Positions 49,662 to 58,536 of a stretch of 64,000 nt of DNA are shown one piece after another (the stretch's first letter is position 1; the number at the start of each line of letters is the position of its first letter). The DNA lies in contig NZ_JAAMRF010000005.1 in the NCBI RefSeq assembly GCF_013522725.1, positions 124,001-188,000 of the forward strand, written 5' to 3'. Source of the stretch: Stutzerimonas azotifigens. Its GTDB lineage: Bacteria > Pseudomonadota > Gammaproteobacteria > Pseudomonadales > Pseudomonadaceae. The translations under genes were made by a program, and so were the position numbers. The notes beneath the pieces are model-generated. The model did not search any database. It was not told the origin of the DNA and saw only the letters and a list, made by a program, of their open reading frames with translations.

Positions 49662-51020
49662 ATGACCTATGACTTCGACCTGTTCGTGATCGGCGCCGGT
49701 TCAGGCGGCGTGCGGGCCGCACGTTTCGCCGCCAGCTACGGTGCGCGGGTTGCCATCGCCGAGAGCCGTTATCTGGGTGGGACCTGTGTGAACGTCGGTT
49801 GTGTGCCGAAAAAGCTGCTGGTGTACGGCGCTCACTATGCCGAAGACTTCGGACAGGCGCAGGGCTACGGCTGGACGCTGGACGGGGCGACCTTCGATTG
49901 GGCGACTCTGATCGCCAACAAGGACAAGGAAATCAAGCGTCTCAACGTCATCTACCAGAACCTGCTGGTCGACAGCGGCGTAACGTTGCTGCAGGCGCAC
50001 GCCCGCATCTTCGACGCGCATAGCGTCGAAGTCGACGGCAAACGCTACACCGCGAAGCACATTCTCATCGCAACCGGTGGCTGGCCGTTCGTGCCGGAGA
50101 TTCCGGGCCGCGAACATGCCATCTCATCCAATGAAGTGTTTTACCTGGAGCGCTTGCCGCGGCGGGTAATCGTCGTGGGCGGTGGCTATATCGCCGTCGA
50201 GTTCGCCTCCATTTTCAATGGTTGCGGCGCGCAAACCACTCAGCTTTATCGCGGTGAGCTGTTCATGCGCGGCTTCGACGGCTCGCTGCGCGATCATCTG
50301 AAGGACGAGATGATCAAGAAGGGCATTGACTTGCAGTTCAACGCCGATATCGCCCGCATCGATAAATTGCCCGATGGCAGCTTGCGCGCGACTCTGGAAG
50401 ACGGCCGTACGATGGAAGCCGACTGCATCCTCTATGCAACCGGGCGAAGGCCCATGTTGGACGGCCTCGGGCTCGACGCCGTGACGGTCGAGCTCGACGA
50501 TAAGGGCTACGTGAAGGTCGATGACCGCTACCAGACCTCCGAACCGTCGATTCTGGCGATAGGCGACGTCACTGGCGGCGTTCAGCTCACGCCGGTCGCA
50601 TTGGCCGAAGGGATGGCCGTTGCGCGCCGCCTGTTCAAGCCCGAGGAATATCGCCCCGTGGACTACCGGTTGATCCCGACCGCCGTGTTCAGCCTGCCCA
50701 ACCTCGCCACGGTCGGCCTGACCGAGGAGGAAGCGAGGAGGGAAGTCGGGCAGGTCAGAGTCTACGAAAGCCGGTTCAGGCCGATGAAGCTGACCATGAC
50801 CGACAGCCTCGAGCGCAGCCTGATGAAGCTGGTGGTCTGCGCTAAAACTGATCGCGTGCTGGGTTGCCACATGGCCGGACCGGATGCTGGAGAAATCATG
50901 CAAGGGCTGGCGGTGGCGCTGAAGGCGGGTGCCACCAAGCAGCTGTTCGACGAAACCATAGGCATCCACCCGACGGCGGCCGAAGAGTTCGTCACCATGC
51001 GTACGCCCACCGGCATCTGA
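49662..51020 (+). CDS. gor: Glutathione-disulfide reductase
   Basis: A 452-residue FAD-dependent reductase that regenerates glutathione with NADPH. FAD is bound by [20 protein letters not shown] (about 8-27). The redox pair is in [13 protein letters not shown] (C42 and C47), NADPH by [12 protein letters not shown] near residue 172 with basic residues after it, and the C-terminal catalytic HPTAAEE near residue 440. Start ATG 49662 is preceded by AGAAGGAGAC. Short spacing to the divergent VOC gene suggests a shared control region. Confidence 0.94.
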   Translation: MTYDFDLFVIGAGSGGVRAARFAASYGARVAIAESRYLGGTCVNVGCVPKKLLVYGAHYAEDFGQAQGYGWTLDGATFDWATLIANKDKEIKRLNVIYQNLLVDSGVTLLQAHARIFDAHSVEVDGKRYTAKHILIATGGWPFVPEIPGREHAISSNEVFYLERLPRRVIVVGGGYIAVEFASIFNGCGAQTTQLYRGELFMRGFDGSLRDHLKDEMIKKGIDLQFNADIARIDKLPDGSLRATLEDGRTMEADCILYATGRRPMLDGLGLDAVTVELDDKGYVKVDDRYQTSEPSILAIGDVTGGVQLTPVALAEGMAVARRLFKPEEYRPVDYRLIPTAVFSLPNLATVGLTEEEARREVGQVRVYESRFRPMKLTMTDSLERSLMKLVVCAKTDRVLGCHMAGPDAGEIMQGLAVALKAGATKQLFDETIGIHPTAAEEFVTMRTPTGI

Positions 51021-51289
51021 CGCTGGCCTGGCTAGGGACGCCGCGCTCCGGGCGGCTTCCGACAAGCGCCGGCGCTCCTGTAGCCGGCGAAGCGCGGTTT
51101 CTCGAAGCGGTAATCGAGCCCGGGGTCGAATTGGATCAGCGTGGCCATTTCATGACCACCCTCGGTGATTATCGGTCGAGGGCTGAGTTCTCACAGACAG
51201 TTACATTCGGCCTCCGCCGCTGAATTGACCTTGCCACCGGGGTAAGCCTTAGCGTCGACGACCTACAACTTTGGATGAAGGTTTTGATG

Positions 51290-51655
51290 ATGAAGATGTT
51301 CATGGTGGGTACCCTGGCATGCCTCATGTGCTCGGCTGCGCTGGCGAACGAGACGCCCCGCGCGCAAGACCATGCTCCGGGCAGCCACCCGACCGGCCCT
51401 GCCAACGAGGCTTACATGAAGTCGATGCAGACAATGCACGACGATATGCACGACGGCATCATGGCGAAGGATCCTGACGTGGCGTTCGCGTTCGGAATGC
51501 TCGCTCACCACGAAGGTGCTATCGAGATGGCGCGGATCCAGCTTCAGTACGGCAAGGATCCCGAGATGCGAGCGCTGGCCGAAGCGGTGATTGCGCTGCA
51601 AGAAAAGGAAATCGATCAGCTCCGCGCGTGGCTCAAGGCGCATCCCGCCAAATAG
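51290..51655 (+). CDS. DUF305-domain periplasmic protein (CopM-like)
   Basis: A protein of about 121 residues with a signal peptide ([17 protein letters not shown]) followed by a DUF305 helical domain rich in Met and His. Examples are [38 protein letters not shown], whose HH and Met clusters suggest copper or other metal binding. Starts at 51275, 51287 and 51290 are in the same frame; the GAAGG at 51277-51281 favours 51287 or 51290. It is followed by a convergent copper-chaperone-type gene, which supports a copper role. Confidence 0.82.
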   Translation: MKMFMVGTLACLMCSAALANETPRAQDHAPGSHPTGPANEAYMKSMQTMHDDMHDGIMAKDPDVAFAFGMLAHHEGAIEMARIQLQYGKDPEMRALAEAVIALQEKEIDQLRAWLKAHPAK

Positions 51656-51802
51656 AACCTATCCTTGCGGCGAGCCGCCCACCGGCTCGCCATTCTTTTG
51701 CCCACCCCCACACTGGCTAGAACAGTAATTCGTATTCATACCCTCGAACGGACAGGCAACTGGCATCGAACCGGGTACGGGTTTCGGGCCGGGCGCGTTG
51801 CA

Positions 51803-52291
51803 TCAGTGCTGGTGCGACGCCGGCGCCTGGTCGGTGATCGTCACCTCCAGCGTGATCTCACCGGCCTTTTCGAACTCCAGGGTGATCGGAAAGTGTTCAC
51901 CGGCCACCAGTGGTTCGGTCACCCCGAACAGCATCACGTGGTTGCCGCCTGGCTTGAACTCCACGTGCCCGTCTGCCGGGATGTCTACCGCTTCGACCCG
52001 TTCCATGCGCATCACGTCGCCCTGATGCACATGGGTATGCAGCTCGGCCTTCTCCGCGCGCGGCGTATGGGCGCCGACCAGCCGGTCCGCTTCTGCGGCA
52101 TGGCTGTGGAGCGTGAAATAGACCGCTCCGGTCGGAGGCGTCGGAGGCACCGCCCGCGACCAGACCTGCTCGATCTTCATGGTCTCGTGCCCGGGCTGAC
52201 CGCTTCCGGCCGCCTCGTGCGCGTGATCATGGGCGTACGCCAGCTGGCAGGCAAGAGTCAGCGAGACCACTGCAAAGAGTCTTTTCAGCAT
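51803..52291 (-). CDS. PCu(A)C-type periplasmic copper chaperone
   Basis: A 162-residue protein with a signal peptide (about 1-20, QLAYA) and a His-rich segment (HDHAHEAAGSGQPGHE). The PCu(A)C domain carries the H(M)x10-MxM-type copper site: H in ELHTHVHQGDVMRMERV and the M/H in GGNHVMLFGV. It would deliver copper(I) in the periplasm, for example to cytochrome oxidase. ATG 52291 gives a proper signal peptide; the longer frame does not. Confidence 0.87.
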   Translation of the reverse strand: MLKRLFAVVSLTLACQLAYAHDHAHEAAGSGQPGHETMKIEQVWSRAVPPTPPTGAVYFTLHSHAAEADRLVGAHTPRAEKAELHTHVHQGDVMRMERVEAVDIPADGHVEFKPGGNHVMLFGVTEPLVAGEHFPITLEFEKAGEITLEVTITDQAPASHQH

Positions 52292-52542
52292 GGAAATGGG
52301 CACCTTTCGACGAAAGTCCAAAACATTAGCACGTGAGGCCGGTAGGTACGCAGCAGGGAAGAGCTGCGCCGTCGGTCGGGCAGCGCTGCGCTTTCGCAAG
52401 TTCGTCATACAGCCGTCCTAGCTTGGAGATGGACCTGGTGAGCCAGCATGCAGTAGGCCGGCTGGTGTCTGGCGCGTTCCCCACTGCCGATGCGGTAAGG
52501 AAGCGCTACCCACAGCGAACTCGAAGAAGAAAGGAGAAAGGC

Positions 52543-53613
52543 ATGTTCAAGATCAAACCCCTCGTGGCAGCCATCCTGACCGTGGTGTCGGTCCAGACTT
52601 ATGCAGCGGGAAATACCTCGATCCAGGACCAGGACGGTATCGACAACCAGGCGAACGTACTGCAGACCGGCGGCGAAGAAAACATGGCCGAGCAGATTCA
52701 GGCCGGTACGCTGAATACCGCCGAAACCGAACAGACCGCCTCCGAGAATACCGACTCGGTGATTTCGCAGAACGGTGTATACAACTACGCGGAGTCGGTG
52801 CAGACCAACTCGCGTTGGAGCAGCGCCGCGCAGTATCAGGAGGGGGCAGAAAACACCTCGGTCGTCACCCAGGAAAACAGCGACGGCGATGTCGCTTTGA
52901 TCGAGCAGGTCGGCGACCTGAACATGGCCAGTATCTTCCAGAGCAACAGCTCTGATTCCTCGGCGCGGATCATCCAGGAAGGCGACTACAACACCGCGCT
53001 GGTCGCCCAGGACGGCGAAGGCCATGACGCCTACAGCTCCACGACGGGCAGCGACAACCGTCTCTACACCCAGCAGAGCGGTATCGGCCAGCAGGCCGTC
53101 GTGTTCCAGGACGGCACAGCAAACCGTGTCACCACCTATCAGGACGGCACCGACAACCGCACCCTGACCGAGCAGACCGGTGAGTACAACGCAGCCTTCA
53201 TCGACCAGAACGGTATCGGGCAGGTCGCCGAACTCGCCCAGAGCGGCGATACCAACGATGGTTACGTGACCCAGTCGGGCAACTTCAACGAGCTGTATTT
53301 CGACCAGTCGGGCAACGACAATCTGTTGCTGGCCGACCAGATCGGCAACGACAACCTGATCACCGGCCAGAGCAACGGCAGCTATAACACCGTAGACGTG
53401 ATCCAGAACGGCGAGTTGAACACCGCAGCGGTCAATCAGCTCAGCGGCGCCGACAACCTTGCGACGGTTCTGCAGACCGGCAACGGCAACCTCGCCGATA
53501 TCACTCAGGCAGGCACCGCCAACGAAGCGATCATCAACCAGAGCGGAATGAACAACAGCGCGTACATCAGTCAGTCCAACAGCGGCAACATGGCGACCGT
53601 GACTCAGCGTTAA
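52543..53613 (+). CDS. Curlin-repeat amyloid-type protein
   Basis: A 356-residue secreted protein with a signal peptide (about 1-21, QTYA). The rest is about 15 imperfect repeats of about 21-23 residues with the pattern Q-G--N-A----Q, as in CsgA/CsgB curlins. It is rich in Asn, Gln, Gly, Thr and Asp, very acidic and free of cysteine. An AGAAAGGAGA ribosome site precedes ATG 52543. It is much longer than CsgA (about five repeats). No csgEFG export or nucleator genes are visible in the window, so it may depend on a curli system elsewhere. Confidence 0.87.
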   Translation: MFKIKPLVAAILTVVSVQTYAAGNTSIQDQDGIDNQANVLQTGGEENMAEQIQAGTLNTAETEQTASENTDSVISQNGVYNYAESVQTNSRWSSAAQYQEGAENTSVVTQENSDGDVALIEQVGDLNMASIFQSNSSDSSARIIQEGDYNTALVAQDGEGHDAYSSTTGSDNRLYTQQSGIGQQAVVFQDGTANRVTTYQDGTDNRTLTEQTGEYNAAFIDQNGIGQVAELAQSGDTNDGYVTQSGNFNELYFDQSGNDNLLLADQIGNDNLITGQSNGSYNTVDVIQNGELNTAAVNQLSGADNLATVLQTGNGNLADITQAGTANEAIINQSGMNNSAYISQSNSGNMATVTQR

Positions 53614-53811
53614 GCCATCGCGTAAGAAGTGCCGGCAGGGATGCCGGCGAACAATCGAGCCGGGCTGTGACCGCCTATTACTCCAAACTCCGCTACCTTC
53701 TCGTCAGGCTGAGCTGCGCCTGCGCGCTTGGCTCCATCCCATCGTCGTATCGAGAAGCTCGGGCAGGCGGGGCTGATGCACTTTACGATTCATCGACGGT
53801 GAGCGCATAGG

Positions 53812-56019
53812 CTACACAGCCTGCGGCATGCCTCCGAGCAGCTTGTCCAGCGTTATCGGGTAATCGCGAACGCGTACGCCGGTGGCATTGTAGATTGCGT
53901 TGGCGACCGCGGCGCTGACGCCGCAGATACCCAACTCACCGACGCCCTTGGCCTTCATTGGTGACGACAGCGGATCGGTCTCGTCGAGAAAGACGACTTC
54001 TTGATGTGGGATGTCCGCGTGCACCGGCACCTCATAGGTAGCCAGGTCATGGTTGACGAAGAACCCATAGCGCGTGTCCACCGCCAGTTCCTCCATCAGC
54101 GCGGCGCCGGCACCCATGGTCATGGCGCCGATCACCTGACTGCGGGCGGTCTTGGGGTTGAGGATGCGCCCGGCGGCACAAACCGCGAGCATTCTGCGGA
54201 TGCGCACCTCTGCCGTAGCCGAGTGGACCGCGACCTCGACGAAATGGGAAGCGAAAGTCGAGAGCTTGTAACGATCATCCAAGTCGCCGAACTCGATGGT
54301 GTCTTCTTCGACAATATCACCGTCGGCAGCGGCTTCACGCAGAGCGATGCGCCTGCCGCTTTGGTGAACTTCACCGTTTTCGAACACGGCCTGCTGGGCG
54401 TCGAAGCCCAATTTCTGCGCCACGCTTCGCCGTAATTTCACGCAGGCCGCATAGACGCCGGAAGTGGAGCTGTTCGCCCCCCATTGGCCACCCGAGCCGG
54501 TCGAGACCGGGAAGCTCGAGTCGCCGAGACGGACCTCCACCTGCTCCAGCGGCACGCCCATCATCTCGGCAGCAGTCTGGGCGATAATGGTGTAGCTGCC
54601 TGTGCCGATGTCGGTCATGTCGGTTTCGACCGTGACCATGCCGTTGCCGTCCAGCCGTACTCTCGCGGCCGACGTCGTCACCGGGCTGTCCCTGAACCCG
54701 CCGGCGACGCCTAGGCCGATCAGCCATACCCCTTCGCGCCGGGTAGCGGGCGTGGCGGCGCGCCGGTTCCAGCCGAAGCGCTGGGCGCCTTGGATGAGGC
54801 ATTCATTCAACTGGCGTTGAGAATACGAGCGCTCCGGCTGCTCGGGAAGGACCTGGGTGTCGTTGATGATGCGAAATTCCACCGGGTCCATGCCGAGCTT
54901 TTCCGCCATCTCGTCCATGGCGACCTCCACGGTCATGGAACCTGGCATGTCGCTGGGCGCGCGCATAGCGTTGGCTTCGGGTAGATCGATGCTGGCCAGC
55001 CGCGTGGCGGACATACGGTTGGCTCCCGCGTACAGCGGCCGGGAATAGCGCACCCCGGACTCCGGACTGTCCCCGTTCAGGTCACCGGACCAGTTCTCAT
55101 GGCCAATGGCGACGATCTTCCCGTCCCGGTCGGCACCGATGCGGATGCGCTGGATGGTGGCGGCGCGGTGAGTGGTGTTGTTGATCATCAATGCGCGGGG
55201 CAGGGCGGTCTTGACCGGCCGGCCGATGGCGCGTGCGGCGAGGGCGGTCAATAGCGCATCGGCTCGCAAGAACAGCTTGCCGCCGAAGCCGCCACCGATG
55301 TACGGCGAGATGAGACGGACGTTCTCGGCCGGTATGTTCAATGTTTTCGCCAGGTCCTGCTTGCCCCATTCGATCATCTGGTTGGAGGTCCAGAGGGTCA
55401 GGCGATTACCCTCCCAGGCCGCGATAGACGCATGTGGCTCCATCATGGCGTGAGACTGGTCAGGGGTTGTGTAGATGGCGTCGAGCTGTAATGGCGCGTC
55501 AGCAAAGGCGGAAGCGAAGTCGCCGACGGCGGTGTCTGCTTCACCGCCAGTAATCTTGCCGGGGTTTTTGGCAGTGTCTTTGGCGGCGGCCAAGTCGAAG
55601 CTGCCAGGGACGCGCTCGTAGGTGATGCGCACCAGCTCCGCTGCGGCGCGAGCCTGCTCGAAGCTTTCGGCAACCACCAGCGCCACCGCCTGGTGGTAAT
55701 GCTCTATATCGGGCCCACCGAGCAGCGTCGCGTTATTGCGTTCGCCCTTGCCGAGCGGCCCTGCATTGTCCGCAGTGACGACAGTGAGCACACCCGGGGC
55801 ACGCCGTGCGAGAGTCAGGTCGATGGAGGTGATGCGGCCTTTGGCGATTGCAGAACCGATCACATGACCATAGGCAACATTGGCGACCGGCTCGTGCCAC
55901 TCGTAGGCGTAGGTCGCCGTGCCGGTAGTCTTGAGTGGACCGTCGATCCGATCGACGCCTTTGCCGACCACCTGTTGGCGATCGATCGGGTTCTCTCCCG
56001 CGGCTGTTTCGAATTTCAT
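53812..56019 (-). CDS. paoC: Molybdopterin-binding catalytic subunit of aldehyde oxidoreductase (PaoC-like)
   Basis: A 735-residue xanthine oxidase-family large subunit. The N-terminal part has DGPLKTTGTATYAYEW, followed by GGGFGGKLFLRADALL near residue 245, GSGGQWGANSSTSGVYAA near residue 510, and the C-terminal KAKGVGELGICG with the catalytic Glu near residue 695. It follows the FAD subunit by 3 bp. Together the three genes match periplasmic PaoABC, which oxidises aromatic and other aldehydes. A PaoD-type cofactor-insertion gene is not visible. Confidence 0.88.
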   Translation of the reverse strand: MKFETAAGENPIDRQQVVGKGVDRIDGPLKTTGTATYAYEWHEPVANVAYGHVIGSAIAKGRITSIDLTLARRAPGVLTVVTADNAGPLGKGERNNATLLGGPDIEHYHQAVALVVAESFEQARAAAELVRITYERVPGSFDLAAAKDTAKNPGKITGGEADTAVGDFASAFADAPLQLDAIYTTPDQSHAMMEPHASIAAWEGNRLTLWTSNQMIEWGKQDLAKTLNIPAENVRLISPYIGGGFGGKLFLRADALLTALAARAIGRPVKTALPRALMINNTTHRAATIQRIRIGADRDGKIVAIGHENWSGDLNGDSPESGVRYSRPLYAGANRMSATRLASIDLPEANAMRAPSDMPGSMTVEVAMDEMAEKLGMDPVEFRIINDTQVLPEQPERSYSQRQLNECLIQGAQRFGWNRRAATPATRREGVWLIGLGVAGGFRDSPVTTSAARVRLDGNGMVTVETDMTDIGTGSYTIIAQTAAEMMGVPLEQVEVRLGDSSFPVSTGSGGQWGANSSTSGVYAACVKLRRSVAQKLGFDAQQAVFENGEVHQSGRRIALREAAADGDIVEEDTIEFGDLDDRYKLSTFASHFVEVAVHSATAEVRIRRMLAVCAAGRILNPKTARSQVIGAMTMGAGAALMEELAVDTRYGFFVNHDLATYEVPVHADIPHQEVVFLDETDPLSSPMKAKGVGELGICGVSAAVANAIYNATGVRVRDYPITLDKLLGGMPQAV

Positions 56020-56022
56020 CGG

Positions 56023-56973
56023 TTAGCCCCTCGCTTGCGCCAGCACGGCGGCAAGCGTGCGCTGGACCAATGTGAGTTTGAATTCGTTGTGATGAGTGGG
56101 CCGGGCGTCGGCCAACAGCCTTTCGCTGACGGCGCGTGCACCGTCAGGCAGTTGTGCTTCGGCCGACTCCACTCGCCAGGGCTTGTGCGCAACGCCGCCC
56201 AGAGCGACCCGGCCGGTGCCGTCCGGCTGCACTATGGCGGCGACCGATACCAGCGCAAAGGCGTACGAGGCCCGGTCGCGAACCTTGTGATAGATGTGCG
56301 TTCCGCCGATCGGCTTTGGCAACGTCACCGCCGTGATGAGCTCGCCGGGCATGAGCGCGCTTTCGATGTGCGGAGTGTCGCCAGGCAGGCGATGGAAGTC
56401 GGCGATGGGAATGCGGCGAGTTTCACCATCGGGCCGTACCGTTTCCACGGTCGCATCGAGCGCCCTCATGGCCACCGCCATGTCGCTAGGATGAGTGGCG
56501 ATGCAGGCATCGCTGACACCGACCACCGCGAGCTGGCGGCTGAAGCCTTCCAGCGCGCCGCAGCCACTGCCAGGCATGCGCTTGTTGCACGGCTGGTTGG
56601 TGTCATAGAAGTAAGGGCAGCGGGTCCGCTGAAGCAGATTGCCGGCGGTGCTCGCCTTGTTGCGTAGCTGCCCGGACGCACCCGCGAGTAGGGCGCGGGA
56701 CAGCACGCCATAGTCTTGCCGAACCCTGGCGTCGGCGGCCAGATCGGTATTGCTGACCAGCGCGCCGATGCGCAAGCCACCGTCCGGTGTCGCCTCGATC
56801 TTGTCCAGCTTCAAGCCGTTCACATCGATCAGGTGCATTGGCGTTTCGATCTCGAGCTTCATCAGGTCGAGCAGGTTGGTGCCGCCCGCGATGAATCTCG
56901 CGCCCGGCGACCGGGCTGCGCTTGCCGCGGCTTCGACCGGAGTTTCAGCGCGCTCGTAGGTGAAGGATTTCAT
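56023..56973 (-). CDS. paoB: FAD-binding subunit of aldehyde oxidoreductase (PaoB-like)
   Basis: A 316-residue subunit with the FAD-binding PCMH-type fold ([13 protein letters not shown] near residue 32) and a C-terminal CO-dehydrogenase flavoprotein domain. The insert [21 protein letters not shown] near residues 118-140 supplies cysteines for the extra 4Fe-4S cluster known in PaoB. It overlaps the iron-sulfur subunit gene by 4 bp. Confidence 0.88.
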   Translation of the reverse strand: MKSFTYERAETPVEAAASAARSPGARFIAGGTNLLDLMKLEIETPMHLIDVNGLKLDKIEATPDGGLRIGALVSNTDLAADARVRQDYGVLSRALLAGASGQLRNKASTAGNLLQRTRCPYFYDTNQPCNKRMPGSGCGALEGFSRQLAVVGVSDACIATHPSDMAVAMRALDATVETVRPDGETRRIPIADFHRLPGDTPHIESALMPGELITAVTLPKPIGGTHIYHKVRDRASYAFALVSVAAIVQPDGTGRVALGGVAHKPWRVESAEAQLPDGARAVSERLLADARPTHHNEFKLTLVQRTLAAVLAQARG

Positions 56974-57626
56974 GCACGTTCCCCAGCCACCTCGGTGATG
57001 GCCTCGATGATGTTGGAGTAGGCGCCGCAGCGGCAGATATTGCCGCTCATGCGTTCGCGCAACTCGTTGCTGGTCAGCTGGGGTGGGGCGGTGATGTCAC
57101 CACTGACGTGGCTGGGAATGCCACGCTTGATCTCGTCGAGCACCGACACCGCCGAGCAGATCTGTCCTGGCGTGCAATAGCCGCACTGGTAGCCGTCGTG
57201 CTTGACGAATGCGGCCTGCAGCGGGTGAAGGCTTTCTGTTGTGCCTAGCCCCTCGATGGTCGTGATTTCGGCGTCCTGATGCATGATGGCGAGCGTCAGG
57301 CAACTATTGATCCGCTGACCGTCGACGATCATGGTGCAAGCGCCGCATTGGCCTTGGTCACAACCTTTCTTGCTACCGGTTAGGTGAAGGTGCTCGCGCA
57401 TCGCGTCGAGCAGTGAAGTGCGGTTATCCAATTCGAGTTCCCGACGCCGACCGTTGACCACGAACGCAACGGTGGACGTTACGGTCCGGCGTACGGGGGA
57501 TTCGTCTGCACCCTTGTCATGGGGCGCAGCCAACGTCGAGACAGGCGCCGAACCCAGCACCACGAGGCCGCCGCCCAGGGCAAGTACCTGTCGGCGCGAG
57601 AGGCCATTGTCGTCAGAATCACTCAT
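56970..57626 (-). CDS. paoA: 2Fe-2S subunit of aldehyde oxidoreductase (PaoA-like), Tat-exported
   Basis: A 218-residue subunit. A Tat signal ([16 protein letters not shown], about 9-25) exports the folded complex to the periplasm. The plant-ferredoxin-like domain has [15 protein letters not shown] near residue 89, and the C-terminal 2Fe-2S domain has CGYCTPGQI and [11 protein letters not shown]. First gene of the paoABC operon on the minus strand. Confidence 0.89.
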   Translation of the reverse strand: MSDSDDNGLSRRQVLALGGGLVVLGSAPVSTLAAPHDKGADESPVRRTVTSTVAFVVNGRRRELELDNRTSLLDAMREHLHLTGSKKGCDQGQCGACTMIVDGQRINSCLTLAIMHQDAEITTIEGLGTTESLHPLQAAFVKHDGYQCGYCTPGQICSAVSVLDEIKRGIPSHVSGDITAPPQLTSNELRERMSGNICRCGAYSNIIEAITEVAGERA

Positions 57627-58149
57627 CGTTAGCTCTCCGGCTGAAGCGGTAGTTGATGAGGGCGTCTCGCGGCAGCGGCGCAGGGCCGCTGCGTGAGCGG
57701 CGGCTATTGCAACGTGCGCACCTCGGATAACGGGCAGTCATGGAATACCGCGTCACCAAACGCTACGTCCGGTGCGGGATATGCCTGTGACAACAGAATC
57801 TACGCCGCTGCAGCAAGGGAGTGACGTTCGGTACCGAGGCGGCCGCACATTCAGCCAGGTCGGGGGTCGCTTTGCGCTCAGCTGGCAGTGGGTGAACGTC
57901 TGGCACACTGCACAGGGATGATGTTTATAACCAGCCTGGAGAGGGTGGATGGAGAGAAAAAAGGGCGGCTAGCTCGGTCGGTGTCTGGTTCGCCTTGGGG
58001 AACCCAATACATGATTTAACATAATATACATTATGCGAAGTCACATGCATCGTTGATGGACTAGCCGATGGGCTGCCGCTTCGCCGGATTCGATCACTGC
58101 TGAATGCCGGTAACGATCAGCCTGCTCCCTAAGCGCTTCAATCCCAGCG
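57627..58149. other. Upstream region of the paoABC operon
   Basis: About 520 bp without a supported gene. The interesting part is AT-rich DNA near 58010-58040 with the palindrome CATAAT-ATAC-ATTATG at 58020-58035, a candidate operator. Promoters for paoABC would read leftward from here. Confidence 0.45.
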
Positions 58150-58536
58150 TTAGGTCGTTTCAGGCGCTCGGCTGCATCGCTTTAATGTAAGAGCAATCCC
58201 TTCTCGCAAATCGCTCTCCGAAAACGGCTTACGTAGAATCTGGCCCCCATCGAACTCGCTCGGTATTCCGCTAGCGCCGTAACCGGTACTGAAGAGAAAC
58301 GGAATATTGCGGTCGCGAAGAATTTCGGCGACAGGGAAAACGAGCTGGCCGGCCAGGTTCACGTCCAGCATCGCCAGATCGATCTCCACTGTCCTCGCCA
58401 TATCGCATGCTGCAGCGAGACGCGCGACCGAAGCCACGACATCGCATCCGAGCTCCTCCAGCATGTCCTCTATCATCATGGCGATCGCGCCCTCGTCCTC
58501 TACGACGAGCACTCTAATCCCTGCGAACTCGGTCAC
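58150..58536 (-). CDS. Single-domain response regulator
   Basis: A 128-residue stand-alone receiver. The acidic pair E13-D14 (VVEDEG), the phosphorylated D58 (AMLDVNL) and the lysine in LRKPFSE are all present; there is no output domain. It overlaps the PAS/HWE kinase gene by 4 bp (ATGA). It probably accepts phosphate from that kinase and acts by protein-protein contact, as in two-component relays of the HWE type. Confidence 0.88.
   Translation of the reverse strand: MTEFAGIRVLVVEDEGAIAMMIEDMLEELGCDVVASVARLAAACDMARTVEIDLAMLDVNLAGQLVFPVAEILRDRNIPFLFSTGYGASGIPSEFDGGQILRKPFSESDLREGIALTLKRCSRAPETT

Noticed and set aside
50124-51065. 313-residue minus-strand frame opposite glutathione reductase
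   Set aside because: Antisense shadow of gor with no family resemblance.
52405-53025. 206-residue minus-strand frame in the curlin gene
   Set aside because: Shadow of the repeat-rich plus-strand gene. Its repetitive look is inherited from the curlin repeats.
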